DNA from: Gaiellales bacterium
GTDB lineage: Bacteria > Actinomycetota > Thermoleophilia > RBG-16-64-13
Length of the DNA stretch: 33,546 nucleotides
Assembly (NCBI GenBank): GCA_012719395.1
Contig: JAAYAL010000079.1
Coordinates: 1 to 33,546 of the forward strand
Reading direction: 5' to 3'
Each line of letters begins with the position of its first letter. Position 1 is the stretch's first letter. Positions 22,762 to 31,630 of the stretch are shown in pieces. The position numbers were made by a program, and so were the translations under genes. The notes under the pieces were generated by a model that ran no database searches, had not been told where the DNA came from, and worked only from the letters and a program-made list of their open reading frames with translations.

Positions 22762-24051
22762 GCCCGCGCTCCTGAATGCCCCCCAGAGATTGTGCGCCGT
22801 GGCATTCTGCCCGCGCATGAGGATGGCGGCGCGGAATACGCGCGTGGCCACCCACAACACCACGGCGCTCAACGCCACCACTCCCAGCAAGGACAGGGCG
22901 ATCTGCCAACCGGCCATCTCACCGCCCGCGCTCACGCGCGCCAGGATCCCACTGGGCGAGGTGAGAGGAAGATAGGAGAGCACCCGGCTCAACAGACCAT
23001 CCGGGGACGCCATCATCAACGAGAAGAACCAGATGGGAAAGAACGGCAGGATCGTCACCCAACTGCCGGCCCCGCCGGCCTCCCGCGCCGACGGCGCAAC
23101 GGCCCCCACCAGAACGCCGAGGGTGGTGACCAACAGGTATCCAGCGATGAAGCAGCCGATGATGATCGCCCACATCTCCCCCGAGATGCCGAATTCGCCG
23201 AAACCGCTGATGCGACGAAACATGGCCGGCAGGATGAGAGCGCCGGCCACGATCCACACCGCTGCCTGCAGCAGCCCGGCCACGGTGAGGGCCAGCAGCT
23301 TGCCCGCCAGCAGCGAGAACGGGGAGACCGAGGTGATCATCACTTCCACCAGACGGCTCTCCTTCTCCTCCGACATGCTCTGCACCATGGTCCCCGCCCC
23401 CACGGCCAAACCCAGCCCGAGGAGAGCGGCAAACAGGAGAGGCACCATGAAGGCCCCGACCGTCTCGGTTATGGGCGGCAGTGGCGCCACGCTACCATCC
23501 TCCACCACCCGGTAGCTTTCGAACCGCGCGGGATCAAGCACGCGCAGGCGCACGCTCGGGTCCACCTGACCGCTCAGGAGAGCGTCGACCAGGAGCGCGC
23601 GGAAGACGGCCTCGCCGCCTGGGTTGGAGGGGAATCTGCCCACGAACTCACCGTACTGCTCCACCTGGCCGGACTGCATGTAGTCCGCGGGTACCACGTA
23701 GAGCCATTCGATGTCACCTCGAGCCAGCGCCCCCACACCCTGCGCCCTGTCATCGAACAACCGCGGCCCGCCGGCGCCGCCCGCCGCCGTGTCCCCTGCC
23801 GCCCTGGCGCCCATGCCCGACCCGCCCAGGGCCGGGAAGCCACCGCTCTCATCGACCACGCCGATCTTGGCCGGGTCGGGGCCGGAGGGCGCCTCCCCGC
23901 CATCGCCATTGACCAGTGGCGGCACCACGAACAGGGCCGCCACCAGCAGCAGCACCACCACGGCGGTCGTCACCTGAAACCAACGACTGCGCACCCTTCG
24001 CCGCAGCTCTTCAGCGAAGATGATCCAGGCCTCACGCGTTCTGCCGGGCAC
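22759..24051 (-). CDS. ABC-2 type exporter permease (NatB-like)
   Basis: About 430 residues. One N-terminal helix (residues about 27-46) is followed by an extracytoplasmic region of about 170 residues rich in Gly and Asp, then five or so helices beginning near TETVGAFMVPLLFAALLGLG. The segment QSMSEEKESRLVEVMITSVSPFSLLAGKLLAL carries the E-K-E-x-R-x-x-E motif of ABC-2 permeases (PF12698). GTG 24051 has GAGGAGG six bases upstream and lies 20 bases inside the ATPase gene, so they are coupled. Role: membrane part of a Na+ or small-molecule exporter; substrate is unknown. Confidence 0.9.
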   Translation of the reverse strand: MPGRTREAWIIFAEELRRRVRSRWFQVTTAVVVLLLVAALFVVPPLVNGDGGEAPSGPDPAKIGVVDESGGFPALGGSGMGARAAGDTAAGGAGGPRLFDDRAQGVGALARGDIEWLYVVPADYMQSGQVEQYGEFVGRFPSNPGGEAVFRALLVDALLSGQVDPSVRLRVLDPARFESYRVVEDGSVAPLPPITETVGAFMVPLLFAALLGLGLAVGAGTMVQSMSEEKESRLVEVMITSVSPFSLLAGKLLALTVAGLLQAAVWIVAGALILPAMFRRISGFGEFGISGEMWAIIIGCFIAGYLLVTTLGVLVGAVAPSAREAGGAGSWVTILPFFPIWFFSLMMASPDGLLSRVLSYLPLTSPSGILARVSAGGEMAGWQIALSLLGVVALSAVVLWVATRVFRAAILMRGQNATAHNLWGAFRSAG

Positions 24052-24940
24052 GGGACACCTCCTCGATGAAGATGTCGGTCAGGGAGGGCCGCACCTGTTC
24101 GAAGCGATCGACCGCGACACCCGAGGCCGCGTACGATCCCAGGATGCGCTCGGGAGTCCAGCCACCGCCCAGCCGGTACTCGATCACGTCGCCGGGCAGG
24201 CTCTCCTGGGGCGCTGCGCGCAGCTCGGCCGGGACGGCGGCCGCCTGCACCTGCACCGCCCGCACACCGCGCTCGCGCCTGATGTCGGCCAGGTCGCCGA
24301 AGAGGAGCAGCCGGCCGTCGGAGATGAGGGCGATACGCTCACACATCTCCTCCACGTCGGCCATGATGTGGGTGCTGAACATGATGGTGGCCCCGGCCTG
24401 CCGGCACTCGGTGAGGATCTCCTTCATGAGCCTCACGTTGAGAGGGTCGAGGCCGGCGAAGGGCTCGTCCAGAATCAGCAACCGCGGCTCATGAACGATG
24501 GCCACGATGAACTGGATCATCTGCCGCATCCCCTGCGAGAGAACATCCACCCGCTTCAGGCGGTGCTGGTACAGATTGACGCGGCGCAGGAGCTCGTTCG
24601 CTCGAACCTCGGCATCTGCGCGCGAAAGGCCTTTCAGCCGCGCCAGGTAACGGATGGTATCGATCACGCGGGCCTTGGCCGGCAGTCCGGCCTCCTCCGG
24701 TAAGTACCCCACCTGGCGCAGCACCGCCAGTTCCGGCCGAGAGCCCAGCACCCACACGCTGCCACCGTCCGGCCGGATGATGTCGAGGGCCATGCGGATG
24801 GTGGTGGTCTTCCCGGAGCCGTTGGGGCCCAGGAAGCCGAACACCTCCCCCGCCTGCACGGCAAAAGTGACACCGTCCACGACCCGGCGCTCACCGAATA
24901 TCTTGGTCAGACCCTCCACCGTGAGGGCAAACTCGCTCAC
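24032..24940 (-). CDS. ABC exporter ATP-binding protein (NatA-like)
   Basis: About 302 residues. Walker A GPNGSGKTTT, signature VLSQGMRQMIQ, Walker B LLILDEPFAGLD and switch STHIMADVEEM are intact. After the ABC domain come about 85 residues typical of NatA/CcmA-like subunits of ABC-2 exporters. The signature has SQGM where many ABC proteins have SGGE, as is common in the NatA group. GTG 24940 is preceded by GGAG. It begins 16 bases after the hicA stop and overlaps the permease by 20 bases. It energises the exporter formed with the product of 22759-24051. Confidence 0.93.
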   Translation of the reverse strand: MSEFALTVEGLTKIFGERRVVDGVTFAVQAGEVFGFLGPNGSGKTTTIRMALDIIRPDGGSVWVLGSRPELAVLRQVGYLPEEAGLPAKARVIDTIRYLARLKGLSRADAEVRANELLRRVNLYQHRLKRVDVLSQGMRQMIQFIVAIVHEPRLLILDEPFAGLDPLNVRLMKEILTECRQAGATIMFSTHIMADVEEMCERIALISDGRLLLFGDLADIRRERGVRAVQVQAAAVPAELRAAPQESLPGDVIEYRLGGGWTPERILGSYAASGVAVDRFEQVRPSLTDIFIEEVSRARQNA

Positions 24941-24956
24941 GCGCCTGCTCCGCCGG

Positions 24957-25178
24957 TCAGATGAGATCCAGGACTTCGTCGACAGTCAGCCCGGCGTTGC
25001 GAATCAACGCGCGTAGCGTCCCAACTGACAGTTCCTTGTGCAGGGGAATCGAGAGATTCGCCCTGACACCGGACTTCACGAGCACCAAATGACTTCCCAC
25101 TTGCCCAAGCGCGACCCACCCGGCCTTCTGAAACGCGATGGCCGCCGCGCGCCCAGAGACATTAGCGAGGCGCCCCAC
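24957..25178 (-). CDS. hicA: HicA-family toxin (mRNA interferase)
   Basis: 73 residues with the HicA/YcfA double-stranded-RNA-binding-like fold. The catalytic His is in VGSHLVLV (His30). The following LSIPLHKELSVGTLRALIRNAGL and VDEVLDLI match the family core and C-terminal helix. HicA toxins cleave mRNA when not bound by HicB. GTG 25178 lies three bases after the hicB stop and has no good ribosome site, so it is probably translated by coupling to hicB. The order here is antitoxin then toxin, the reverse of the usual hicAB. Confidence 0.88.
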   Translation of the reverse strand: MGRLANVSGRAAAIAFQKAGWVALGQVGSHLVLVKSGVRANLSIPLHKELSVGTLRALIRNAGLTVDEVLDLI

Positions 25179-25181
25179 TGT

Positions 25182-25412
25182 CTACACGGCGACGACTATC
25201 GGCGGCCGCAAGCCGGCATCAGGCAACTGCGCCAGGGCCTTCTGGTCCTCGGCCCACAGCCAAGCAATGATGGCCTCCCGCACGTTCGCCAGAGCCTCCT
25301 CTTGGTCCCTGCCTTGAGAGACGCAGCCCGGCAACGCTGGGACTTCCGCAACGAACCAGCCGTCTTCCGCTTCTTCCAGAGTGACGTGGAACAGCACGGC
25401 ATCTCCCCTCAT
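25182..25412 (-). CDS. hicB: HicB-family antitoxin (short form)
   Basis: 76 residues, the partly degraded RNase H-like fold of HicB: FHVTLEEAEDGWFVAEVPAL, then PGCVSQGRDQEEALANVREAI. The PALPGC-S-QG-T/R pattern is the family signature. The protein ends after one more strand (LRPPIVVAV) and has no C-terminal helix-turn-helix or ribbon-helix-helix, so it may neutralise HicA but not bind DNA alone. ATG 25412 lies just downstream (in transcription) of the inverted repeat at 25418-25435. Confidence 0.9.
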   Translation of the reverse strand: MRGDAVLFHVTLEEAEDGWFVAEVPALPGCVSQGRDQEEALANVREAIIAWLWAEDQKALAQLPDAGLRPPIVVAV

Positions 25413-25417
25413 CGGAG

Positions 25418-25435
25418 TACCCTGCTCTTAGGGTA
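25418..25435. promoter_or_regulatory. Perfect inverted repeat at the hicBA start (candidate operator)
   Basis: TACCCT (25418-25423), spacer GCTCTT and AGGGTA (25430-25435) form a perfect 6-6-6 dyad. It fills the gap between the stop of the upstream gene (25436) and the hicB ATG (25412). Toxin-antitoxin operons are commonly autoregulated at such a site. The short HicB lacks an evident DNA-binding domain, so the binding protein is unclear. Confidence 0.5.
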
Positions 25436-27202
25436 TCACCTCGGGGCAAAGTCAGTGGGCAACTCCCAGACGCTCTGGTGCAGCCCCTTGCTGCTGGCGA
25501 AACGGTAGGCCTCGTCGCCCGCCCGCAGGGTGACCGCGGCGGGCGCAACCTCCAAGGTCAGCGGCAACTGGGGGTGGCGGGCGCACAACAGGTTGGCCAG
25601 GAGCACCGCCTTCTCGGCGCCGTCGCCGCGGCCGTAGTTCCAGACCTCGTCGGGTTGGGCAAGACGGCCAGGCTCGTCGTAGATGGACTCTTCGGCCAGG
25701 GCGCGCACGGCGGCCACCACGGCCGCATTGTCCAGGTCCCGACAGGCGGCGATGGAGACCGGGCTGCGCTCCAGAGCAGCTTTGAGGAAGGGGGCGGCCT
25801 CGGTGCGATTGAGATCGCGGTAGGCGTAGAAGGCCAGGTCGGCCGCCTGGTTGTGGGGGCGGACGGCTTCTAGGCGGGCGATGATCTGCTCGCGTGACAT
25901 GGCGGGATCGAGCGCCAAGGGCGTGTCTTCAGGGGTGAGGGTCTTGGCGGCGGCATCCGGCAGGCGCGGTTCCGTCAGGCAGAAGCGGCGCAATCCCTCA
26001 ATGGCATCGGCGGCGGAGGCACAGGTGGCTCCGAACCGTTCCTTGAGCCGGGCGAAGCCCTCCGGCGTGAGGATATCGATCTTCTCCTGCCGCACGAACT
26101 CCTCCAGGTCATCCAGGACCAAACGGCCGGGCAGGGGCTGCAGCTCGAAATCCTCCTCCTCCACCTCGTTCAGGAGCCGCTCGCGGGTCTCGTCGTTGAA
26201 ACGATAGGGGCTGCCCTGCTCGTAGGCCAGCAGCCGTTCCATGGCGATGTGGCGCTCCCCCCCGGGGCGGCGGGTGCGCACCTGCATGCACTTCTGTAGG
26301 TCGCTGGAGTGGCGGACGAAGTTGCCCAGGATCTGCGGCGACAGCGGCGTGCGCAGGAAATGGCGCAGCTTGGTGGCAAAAAGGGTGTAGGCCGCCGGAT
26401 CGATGGTGGCCTCAGGGTACAGCACGTGGATCCAGCCGCTCTCGTGGGCCACGACCGTCACCCGCTCATTCTCCAGGGCCCGCCGAGCCTGGGCGGAGAG
26501 GGCGGTGCCGTTGTACCACATGGCCTTGGTGACGAGGCGGCGATTATTGGTGAGGATGCCCTCCCCCACATCCAGGAAGTTCTGGGAATGCAGGGGGGTG
26601 GCCATGAGGAAGATGTCCTTCAGGGGCAGACCGGTTACCACGAAGAGGGCGGCCGCGTACAGCGCCGCCAGGGAGACACACTCACCGGCGCCGGCCTCGT
26701 AGCCGGGCTTGAAGCGGAAGGCGTCCATGGCCTCCACCGTCTCCGTCTTCCAGTAGGGAATGACATCGCCCTCGTACTTGTCTAGGCCGAAGTGGGTGCG
26801 AATGTCGATGTCGAAGTAGTAGCGGTCGCCCTCGTAGCCGAAGAGGGCGTTGGACTGCGCCAGGGTCTCGGGGCTCACGTAGCCCCGGAACCGCGCCAGC
26901 TCGCGCTCTTTGGAGGTGAGGCCCCAGGTGTCCAGGTCCAGGTTGAAAGCGTAGTGATCCATGATGTACTGGCGCAGGCGCAGGACGCGGCGGTAGGGCG
27001 TGAGCCGGGGCAGGTCCGCGAACCAGGGATCGTCCCGCCACCGCCACAACCGCGGCGACATGATGTTGGCCAGCACCAGGCTGTACATGAGCTCGGGGAA
27101 GATGAAGACTTCCATGTCCGAGAGGGTGGCGGCCGAGGAACGGCGCTCCAGGTCGCGGACGGACGTGGCGGTGGTGGTGAGTGAGGCTGTGTCTACGCGC
27201 AT
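25436..27202 (-). CDS. Unrecognised protein with transglutaminase-like features
   Basis: 588 residues, apparently cytoplasmic (no signal peptide or helices). I do not recognise the family. Residues about 165-215 contain a possible Cys-His-Asp arrangement: AGECVSLAALYAAAL with Cys175, then TPLHSQNFLDV with His205 and Asp211. This is like the core of transglutaminase/protease folds. Near residue 526 is GRGDGAEKAVLLANLL, which resembles the start of a transglutaminase core (normally GDCxDKAxLLxALL) with Gly in place of Cys, as in a degenerate second module. The middle is helical and charged. ATG 27202 has TGAGG about nine bases upstream. It lies between sbcC and hicBA, all on the minus strand, with 123 bases separating it from sbcC. 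Confidence 0.8.
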   Translation of the reverse strand: MRVDTASLTTTATSVRDLERRSSAATLSDMEVFIFPELMYSLVLANIMSPRLWRWRDDPWFADLPRLTPYRRVLRLRQYIMDHYAFNLDLDTWGLTSKERELARFRGYVSPETLAQSNALFGYEGDRYYFDIDIRTHFGLDKYEGDVIPYWKTETVEAMDAFRFKPGYEAGAGECVSLAALYAAALFVVTGLPLKDIFLMATPLHSQNFLDVGEGILTNNRRLVTKAMWYNGTALSAQARRALENERVTVVAHESGWIHVLYPEATIDPAAYTLFATKLRHFLRTPLSPQILGNFVRHSSDLQKCMQVRTRRPGGERHIAMERLLAYEQGSPYRFNDETRERLLNEVEEEDFELQPLPGRLVLDDLEEFVRQEKIDILTPEGFARLKERFGATCASAADAIEGLRRFCLTEPRLPDAAAKTLTPEDTPLALDPAMSREQIIARLEAVRPHNQAADLAFYAYRDLNRTEAAPFLKAALERSPVSIAACRDLDNAAVVAAVRALAEESIYDEPGRLAQPDEVWNYGRGDGAEKAVLLANLLCARHPQLPLTLEVAPAAVTLRAGDEAYRFASSKGLHQSVWELPTDFAPR

Positions 27203-27273
27203 GTGAGTGGCCTCAGGTCATCGCGGGCTGAACAGGCGGCTGCATCCGGCTACTACGGGAGTCTGACACAGGT

Positions 27274-27300
27274 TGCCCGCCCGTATCATGCCGGGCGGCA
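27274..27300 (-). terminator. Hairpin downstream of sbcC
   Basis: TGCCCGCCCG (27274-27283) pairs with CGGGCGGCA (27292-27300) with one bulged C, giving nine base pairs around an 8-base loop. It lies 26 bases after the sbcC stop and before the next gene, so it may end the sbcDC transcript. No T-run follows. Confidence 0.4.
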
Positions 27301-27325
27301 CGGCACATCCCCCACCGGCACGCTC

Positions 27326-30300
27326 CTACGGCACCACAAACCGCGTCCAGCTGCCCGCCGGGCCCCCGTGCACCTCCAACCGCGCGTCAATCACCTGTCG
27401 CAACTCCGGCACGTGCGTGATGACACCCACCAGGCGCCCGCTGTCCTTCAGTTCCATGAGGGCTTCGGTTGCCAGGTCGAGGGCGTCCTGATCCAGCCCC
27501 CCGAAACCCTCGTCCACGAAGATGGTATCAAGGCGGGTACCACCCGCGTATTCCTGAACGGTCTGGGCGAGCCCCAAGGCGAGTGACAGCGCCGCCAGGA
27601 AGCCCTCACCGCCGGACAGGGTGACGGCCGAGCGGGAGCGGTTGGACCAGGCATCATAGACAGCAACGTCCAGTCCACCGGCCCGCCTCAGGTCGGTTGA
27701 CTCGCGCTGGCGTTCCAGCCGGTAGCGGCCCTTGCTCATGGCGGTGAGCCGCCGGGTGGCGGAGGCCAGCACGTCATCCAAGTATGCACCCAAGACCCAA
27801 CGTTGGAAGGAGACCTTGGCCCCTCCTCCCTGGCCCTGCGCCACCTCGGCCAGCCGGCCCACCACGGCGTACCGGTCGGCGACCTCTCGAAAACGCTCGT
27901 CCAAATTCTGGATATCCTCCTTGACCTTCTTGAGAGATTCCTGCCGGCTCTGGGCGGAATGCAGGCGGTTCTGGGCCTCCTTCAGCCTGGCCACCGCCGC
28001 CTGCGCGGCCAGGCGCAACGACTCGATGTCGCCTGCCGCGGGATGCCTCTTGAGCAGGTCCTCCGCCTGCTTCAGCCGGCCGGTTGCCTCCTGGAGGGAG
28101 TCCCGGTGGGCGCTGATTTGGCGCTCCGACTCCAGGAGAGCCTCTTGCGACATGAGTGCCCCCCGACAGGTATCGGCATCCGGGAACGTCGAGTGCCCCA
28201 GTGTCTCATCCCGATTGGCAAAGGCCTCCTGGGCGGCTTTCTGCGCCTTCGCCCGTGCCGTCTGCATGGCCTCCAGGTGGCGCCGTGATCCCGCCGTCTC
28301 CTCGTCCGCCTGTTTGACGGCCGCACGCGCGTCTTCCAGCACCTTTCCCAGCTGCTCCACAAGGGAGCGGGCTTCCCGGAGCGCAGCTTGGAGCGCAACC
28401 GGCGCCCGCAGTTCCTCGGGAATCCCCTTTCCCACTTCCTGGGCCGTGGCCGCTCTGGAGGCGAGAGCAGTAGCGGCATCCCTCTCCGCCACCCGAGCCG
28501 CAGCCTGGCCGCGTTCCGCCTCCGCCAGCTGCTCCTGCGCAATGCTCACCAGCCGGTCCGGATCGGTGTCTCCCGCGACTGTCCGCTGCAGGGACCGGAG
28601 ATCCAGCACACGCTGTTGCAGGTCGAGCTGCGCTGCCGCCATGGTCAACCCCTCGGGGAGGGTTCCCTGGAGCGCCCGCAGTTCCGCGGCGGCCTTCGTC
28701 TCCTCCTTCTCCGCGTCGGCGTGCGCCCTTTGCGCTGCGTCCCACGTGTCACGCAGCCTCTGGAGACTCTCCCGAGCCCGGTCCAACCTCTCATCGTCGA
28801 CCACGGTTGCGGCCGCATCAGCGCCTCTCGCCGGCGCCGGGTGCTCCCTGGACCCGCACACCGGGCACGGCGCGCCCGGCACAAGCTGCTGCGCAAGCGC
28901 CGCCGCCCGTCCGGCACGCCACAGCGACTCCAGGCTGGTCGACTGCCGCTCCGCTTCCCTGAGGTCGGCCTCCGCCCTGCGGAGAGTGACGACGGTCCGC
29001 GCGCAACCGTCTCTGGCAGCCTCCAGACTGGCCGCAGTCTCATCTCTCCTGCCACACTGAGCAAGAGTCTGCCGGGCGCGCCCCGCGCCGTCCTTGGCAG
29101 CCGGCAGCGCAGCCGCGGCGCTCTTGATCTCCGCGGCCAGGCTACGCGCCTCCTCCACCTCGCGCTTGGCCGAAGCCGCCGCCTCCCCGGCTGTCTGCAG
29201 TGCCGCCTGCGCGTCGCGCAGCGTGCGCTCGGCCTCGGTCTTCGCCTCCTCCGCGATCAGCCACCCGGAAACCTTGCCCTGGATGTCCAGCAGCAGTTGC
29301 AACCGTTCCGAAGCGGCGCTGCGCTCGCAGCCACGGGCTTCTGCCGCCCGCAGAGCGCCGGCAGCCTCAGCGCTCGCGGCCAGCGCCTGCAGCAGCGCCT
29401 TCTGCGCGGCCGCTTCATCCACCTCCGCCTGCGCCGCCACCTCCGAGGCCACGCGCGCCGCCTCAAGGCAGGGCGCCAACCGCTCCGCTTCCTTTGCCCG
29501 GACCACGGCCTCCTTGAGTTCGTCGATACGCGGCTGCTCCTTCTGGAGATCCTCAATGCGGGCGGCGGCGGCGACCACATCGGCCAGCGCCGCCACAGAC
29601 TTGCCGGCCTCCTCCACGGCTGCGGCGGCCCACAGCGAGACCTCTTCAGCTATCGCCTCATCACGCGCGGCAGCTTCGACTGCCTCGGCAGCCTCCTCGG
29701 CCAGCGCCTCGAGCTCAGCGTTGCTCGCCGCCCCCACCGTCTCCAGATGTATGCGCCGCTCCATCTGCAGCTCCTGCTGCTGCCGAACCACATCCTTGGC
29801 CCGCTCGGCCAACGCACGCTCCAGAGCCGCGCAATGGTCGGTGCGAAAGAGCTGCCTGAGGATCTCCTCCCGCTTGTCCGAGCCGGCCGAGAGCAGATCT
29901 CGGAACTTCCCCTGCGGCAGCAGCACCACCTGGCGGAACTGCTCCGAGGAGAAGCCCAGCAAGCCCCGTACCGCTTCGTCAACATCCCGGATCTTGGAGC
30001 CCAGGAGCCTGCCTTCGCTCCCGGGCGCAACACCCGTGGTCTCCCAAAGCCCGGCTTCGGCCTGCTTGGGCACCAGCCTCTTGCCGCGTTGGGCCGCAAG
30101 TTCCTGCTTGGGGCGCCGCGTTACTCGAAACTCCCGTCCGCCCAGGGCGAAATCGAACACCACCTCCGTAGGGCTGGTGGGATCAGCCGATTCGCACCGC
30201 ATCTGGGAGCCCTGACGCTCACCGCCACTGGTGTCCCCGTAGAGGGCAAATACCATGGCATCCAGGATGCTGGTCTTACCGGCACCCGTCTCACCGTGGA

Positions 30301-30397
30301 CGAGGAACAGCCGATTGGAGCCGAGCCGGCTGAAGTCGACCACTTCCCTCTTCTTGTACGGCCCGAAGGCCTGCATGGCGATGCGCAGGGGCCTCAC
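27326..30397 (-). CDS. sbcC: Nuclease SbcCD subunit C (SMC-like ATPase)
   Basis: 1023 residues, full length for SbcC. Walker A is GETGAGKTS (residues 35-43). Long Ala/Glu/Arg-rich coiled coils run from about 190 to 500 and 530 to 850. Between them the zinc hook CPVC (near residue 510) dimerises two arms. The C-terminal ATPase lobe has the signature TLSGGEGFLAALSLALGL and Walker B IFVDEGFGGLD. With SbcD it forms the bacterial Rad50-Mre11 complex that cuts DNA hairpins and processes double-strand ends. GTG 30397 overlaps the sbcD stop as GTGA, so the subunits are coupled. A long open frame on the opposite strand is a composition artefact. Confidence 0.97.
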   Translation of the reverse strand: MRPLRIAMQAFGPYKKREVVDFSRLGSNRLFLVHGETGAGKTSILDAMVFALYGDTSGGERQGSQMRCESADPTSPTEVVFDFALGGREFRVTRRPKQELAAQRGKRLVPKQAEAGLWETTGVAPGSEGRLLGSKIRDVDEAVRGLLGFSSEQFRQVVLLPQGKFRDLLSAGSDKREEILRQLFRTDHCAALERALAERAKDVVRQQQELQMERRIHLETVGAASNAELEALAEEAAEAVEAAARDEAIAEEVSLWAAAAVEEAGKSVAALADVVAAAARIEDLQKEQPRIDELKEAVVRAKEAERLAPCLEAARVASEVAAQAEVDEAAAQKALLQALAASAEAAGALRAAEARGCERSAASERLQLLLDIQGKVSGWLIAEEAKTEAERTLRDAQAALQTAGEAAASAKREVEEARSLAAEIKSAAAALPAAKDGAGRARQTLAQCGRRDETAASLEAARDGCARTVVTLRRAEADLREAERQSTSLESLWRAGRAAALAQQLVPGAPCPVCGSREHPAPARGADAAATVVDDERLDRARESLQRLRDTWDAAQRAHADAEKEETKAAAELRALQGTLPEGLTMAAAQLDLQQRVLDLRSLQRTVAGDTDPDRLVSIAQEQLAEAERGQAAARVAERDAATALASRAATAQEVGKGIPEELRAPVALQAALREARSLVEQLGKVLEDARAAVKQADEETAGSRRHLEAMQTARAKAQKAAQEAFANRDETLGHSTFPDADTCRGALMSQEALLESERQISAHRDSLQEATGRLKQAEDLLKRHPAAGDIESLRLAAQAAVARLKEAQNRLHSAQSRQESLKKVKEDIQNLDERFREVADRYAVVGRLAEVAQGQGGGAKVSFQRWVLGAYLDDVLASATRRLTAMSKGRYRLERQRESTDLRRAGGLDVAVYDAWSNRSRSAVTLSGGEGFLAALSLALGLAQTVQEYAGGTRLDTIFVDEGFGGLDQDALDLATEALMELKDSGRLVGVITHVPELRQVIDARLEVHGGPAGSWTRFVVP

Positions 30398-31545
30398 CGC
30401 GCGGCCTCCCGCGCGCTCCGCTCGATCTCCGCCAACACCTCGGCCACCTCCATCTCCTGCGGCCCGCTCATGACCTCGCCGGTCACGTCGTGGAAAAAGC
30501 GGCCAAAGAGCTCTTCGGTGGTGCGGCCGCGAACGGTCTGCCCACCACCCTCTCCCGCGCCGGCCGTCCCCGTCTCCCGGCGGAGAGACAGGATGTGCGG
30601 ATAGACATCACGAAGGCGATCCATGGGATCGAGGACGGCCTCGCTGTCGGTGAGGGTGACCTCAACGTAGGCGTCACGAGACCAGGTCGCCTCCGGATGG
30701 TTGAGGAGATAGGAGAAGGGCCCGCGAAGCCGGACCAGGTCCCGGCGAACGGGGAGCTCCCGCTCCTTGATGCTCAGTGAGCCACCGCCCCCCAACTCCA
30801 CCACGGTCACGGACTTGTGGTGATCCGCCTCGTCAAAAGAATACTTTAGCAGGGAGCCCGCGTAGCGCACCCGCTCGGACACCGACTGCGGGCGGTGCAG
30901 GTGGCCGAGGGCCGCGTAGTCAAACCCTTCGAAGACACCGCGAGGGATCTCGCCCGTGCCCCCCACCGTCAGCGGCCGCTCCGACTCGCAGGTGGTGGCT
31001 CCGGTGACGAAGGCGTGCCCCACCAAGACGTGCCGCGCCTTGGCATGCATGCGCTCCCGGATGCTCGAGATTTGGGCCTCCATCACGCCTTGATGCGTGT
31101 GGATGTCATCGCAGGCCAGCACGCAGCGGGCGGTCTCCGGGTCGGTGTAGGCCAAGGGCCAGAACACTACCTCCACGCCATCCCTGCCCCTCAGGGCCAC
31201 GCCGCGCGGCTCCGCTCCCACCTCACCCACCACGTGCACCCCCACCCGGCCCACCAACCCGTTCAGATACTGCAGACGGACGGGGCTATCGTGGTTGCCG
31301 GCGATCATCACCACCGGCACCTTGAGCCGCAGGGCAAGCTCGGCCAGTATGTCATCGAGCAACTCCACGGCCTGGATGGGCGGCACAGCCCGGTCGAACA
31401 CGTCGCCGGAGATCACCAGCGCCTCCGCCCTCTCCGCCTCCACCAGCCGCAGCAGGCCCTCCAGCGTGAACCTCTGATCGTCCGTGAGGTGAAGGTTGTG
31501 GAACAGCCGGCCCAGGTGCCAATCGCCGGTATGGATGAACTTCAT
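30394..31545 (-). CDS. sbcD: Nuclease SbcCD subunit D (Mre11-like exonuclease)
   Basis: About 383 residues. All metallophosphoesterase motifs are present: FIHTGDWHLGR (Asp8, His10), ISGDVFDRAVPP, MIAGNHDSPVR, LVGHAFV and ALGHLHRPQ, which bind two metal ions. The middle SLLKYSFDEADHHKSVTVVEL is typical of SbcD. A short acidic and Ala-rich C-terminal extension may contact SbcC. ATG 31545 is chosen for its GAGGGGG ribosome site five bases upstream; the longer frame to 31569 lacks one. It is the nuclease subunit of the hairpin- and end-processing complex and precedes sbcC with a 4-base overlap. Confidence 0.97.
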   Translation of the reverse strand: MKFIHTGDWHLGRLFHNLHLTDDQRFTLEGLLRLVEAERAEALVISGDVFDRAVPPIQAVELLDDILAELALRLKVPVVMIAGNHDSPVRLQYLNGLVGRVGVHVVGEVGAEPRGVALRGRDGVEVVFWPLAYTDPETARCVLACDDIHTHQGVMEAQISSIRERMHAKARHVLVGHAFVTGATTCESERPLTVGGTGEIPRGVFEGFDYAALGHLHRPQSVSERVRYAGSLLKYSFDEADHHKSVTVVELGGGGSLSIKERELPVRRDLVRLRGPFSYLLNHPEATWSRDAYVEVTLTDSEAVLDPMDRLRDVYPHILSLRRETGTAGAGEGGGQTVRGRTTEELFGRFFHDVTGEVMSGPQEMEVAEVLAEIERSAREAAR

Positions 31546-31630
31546 GCAGGCCCCCTCGGTGCGCTCCACGAACTGTGGCCGCCGGCGTCCGCGACGAGGG
31601 CGGCGCGCGGCACGTCATAGCCACGGTTTC

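Noticed and set aside
27732-29060. 442-residue Ser/Ala/Arg-rich plus-strand frame opposite sbcC
   Set aside because: Complement of coiled-coil codons; composition not protein-like.
28388-30604. 738-residue plus-strand frame opposite sbcC and sbcD
   Set aside because: It mirrors the Ala/Glu/Arg coiled-coil coding bias of sbcC; no recognisable domain.
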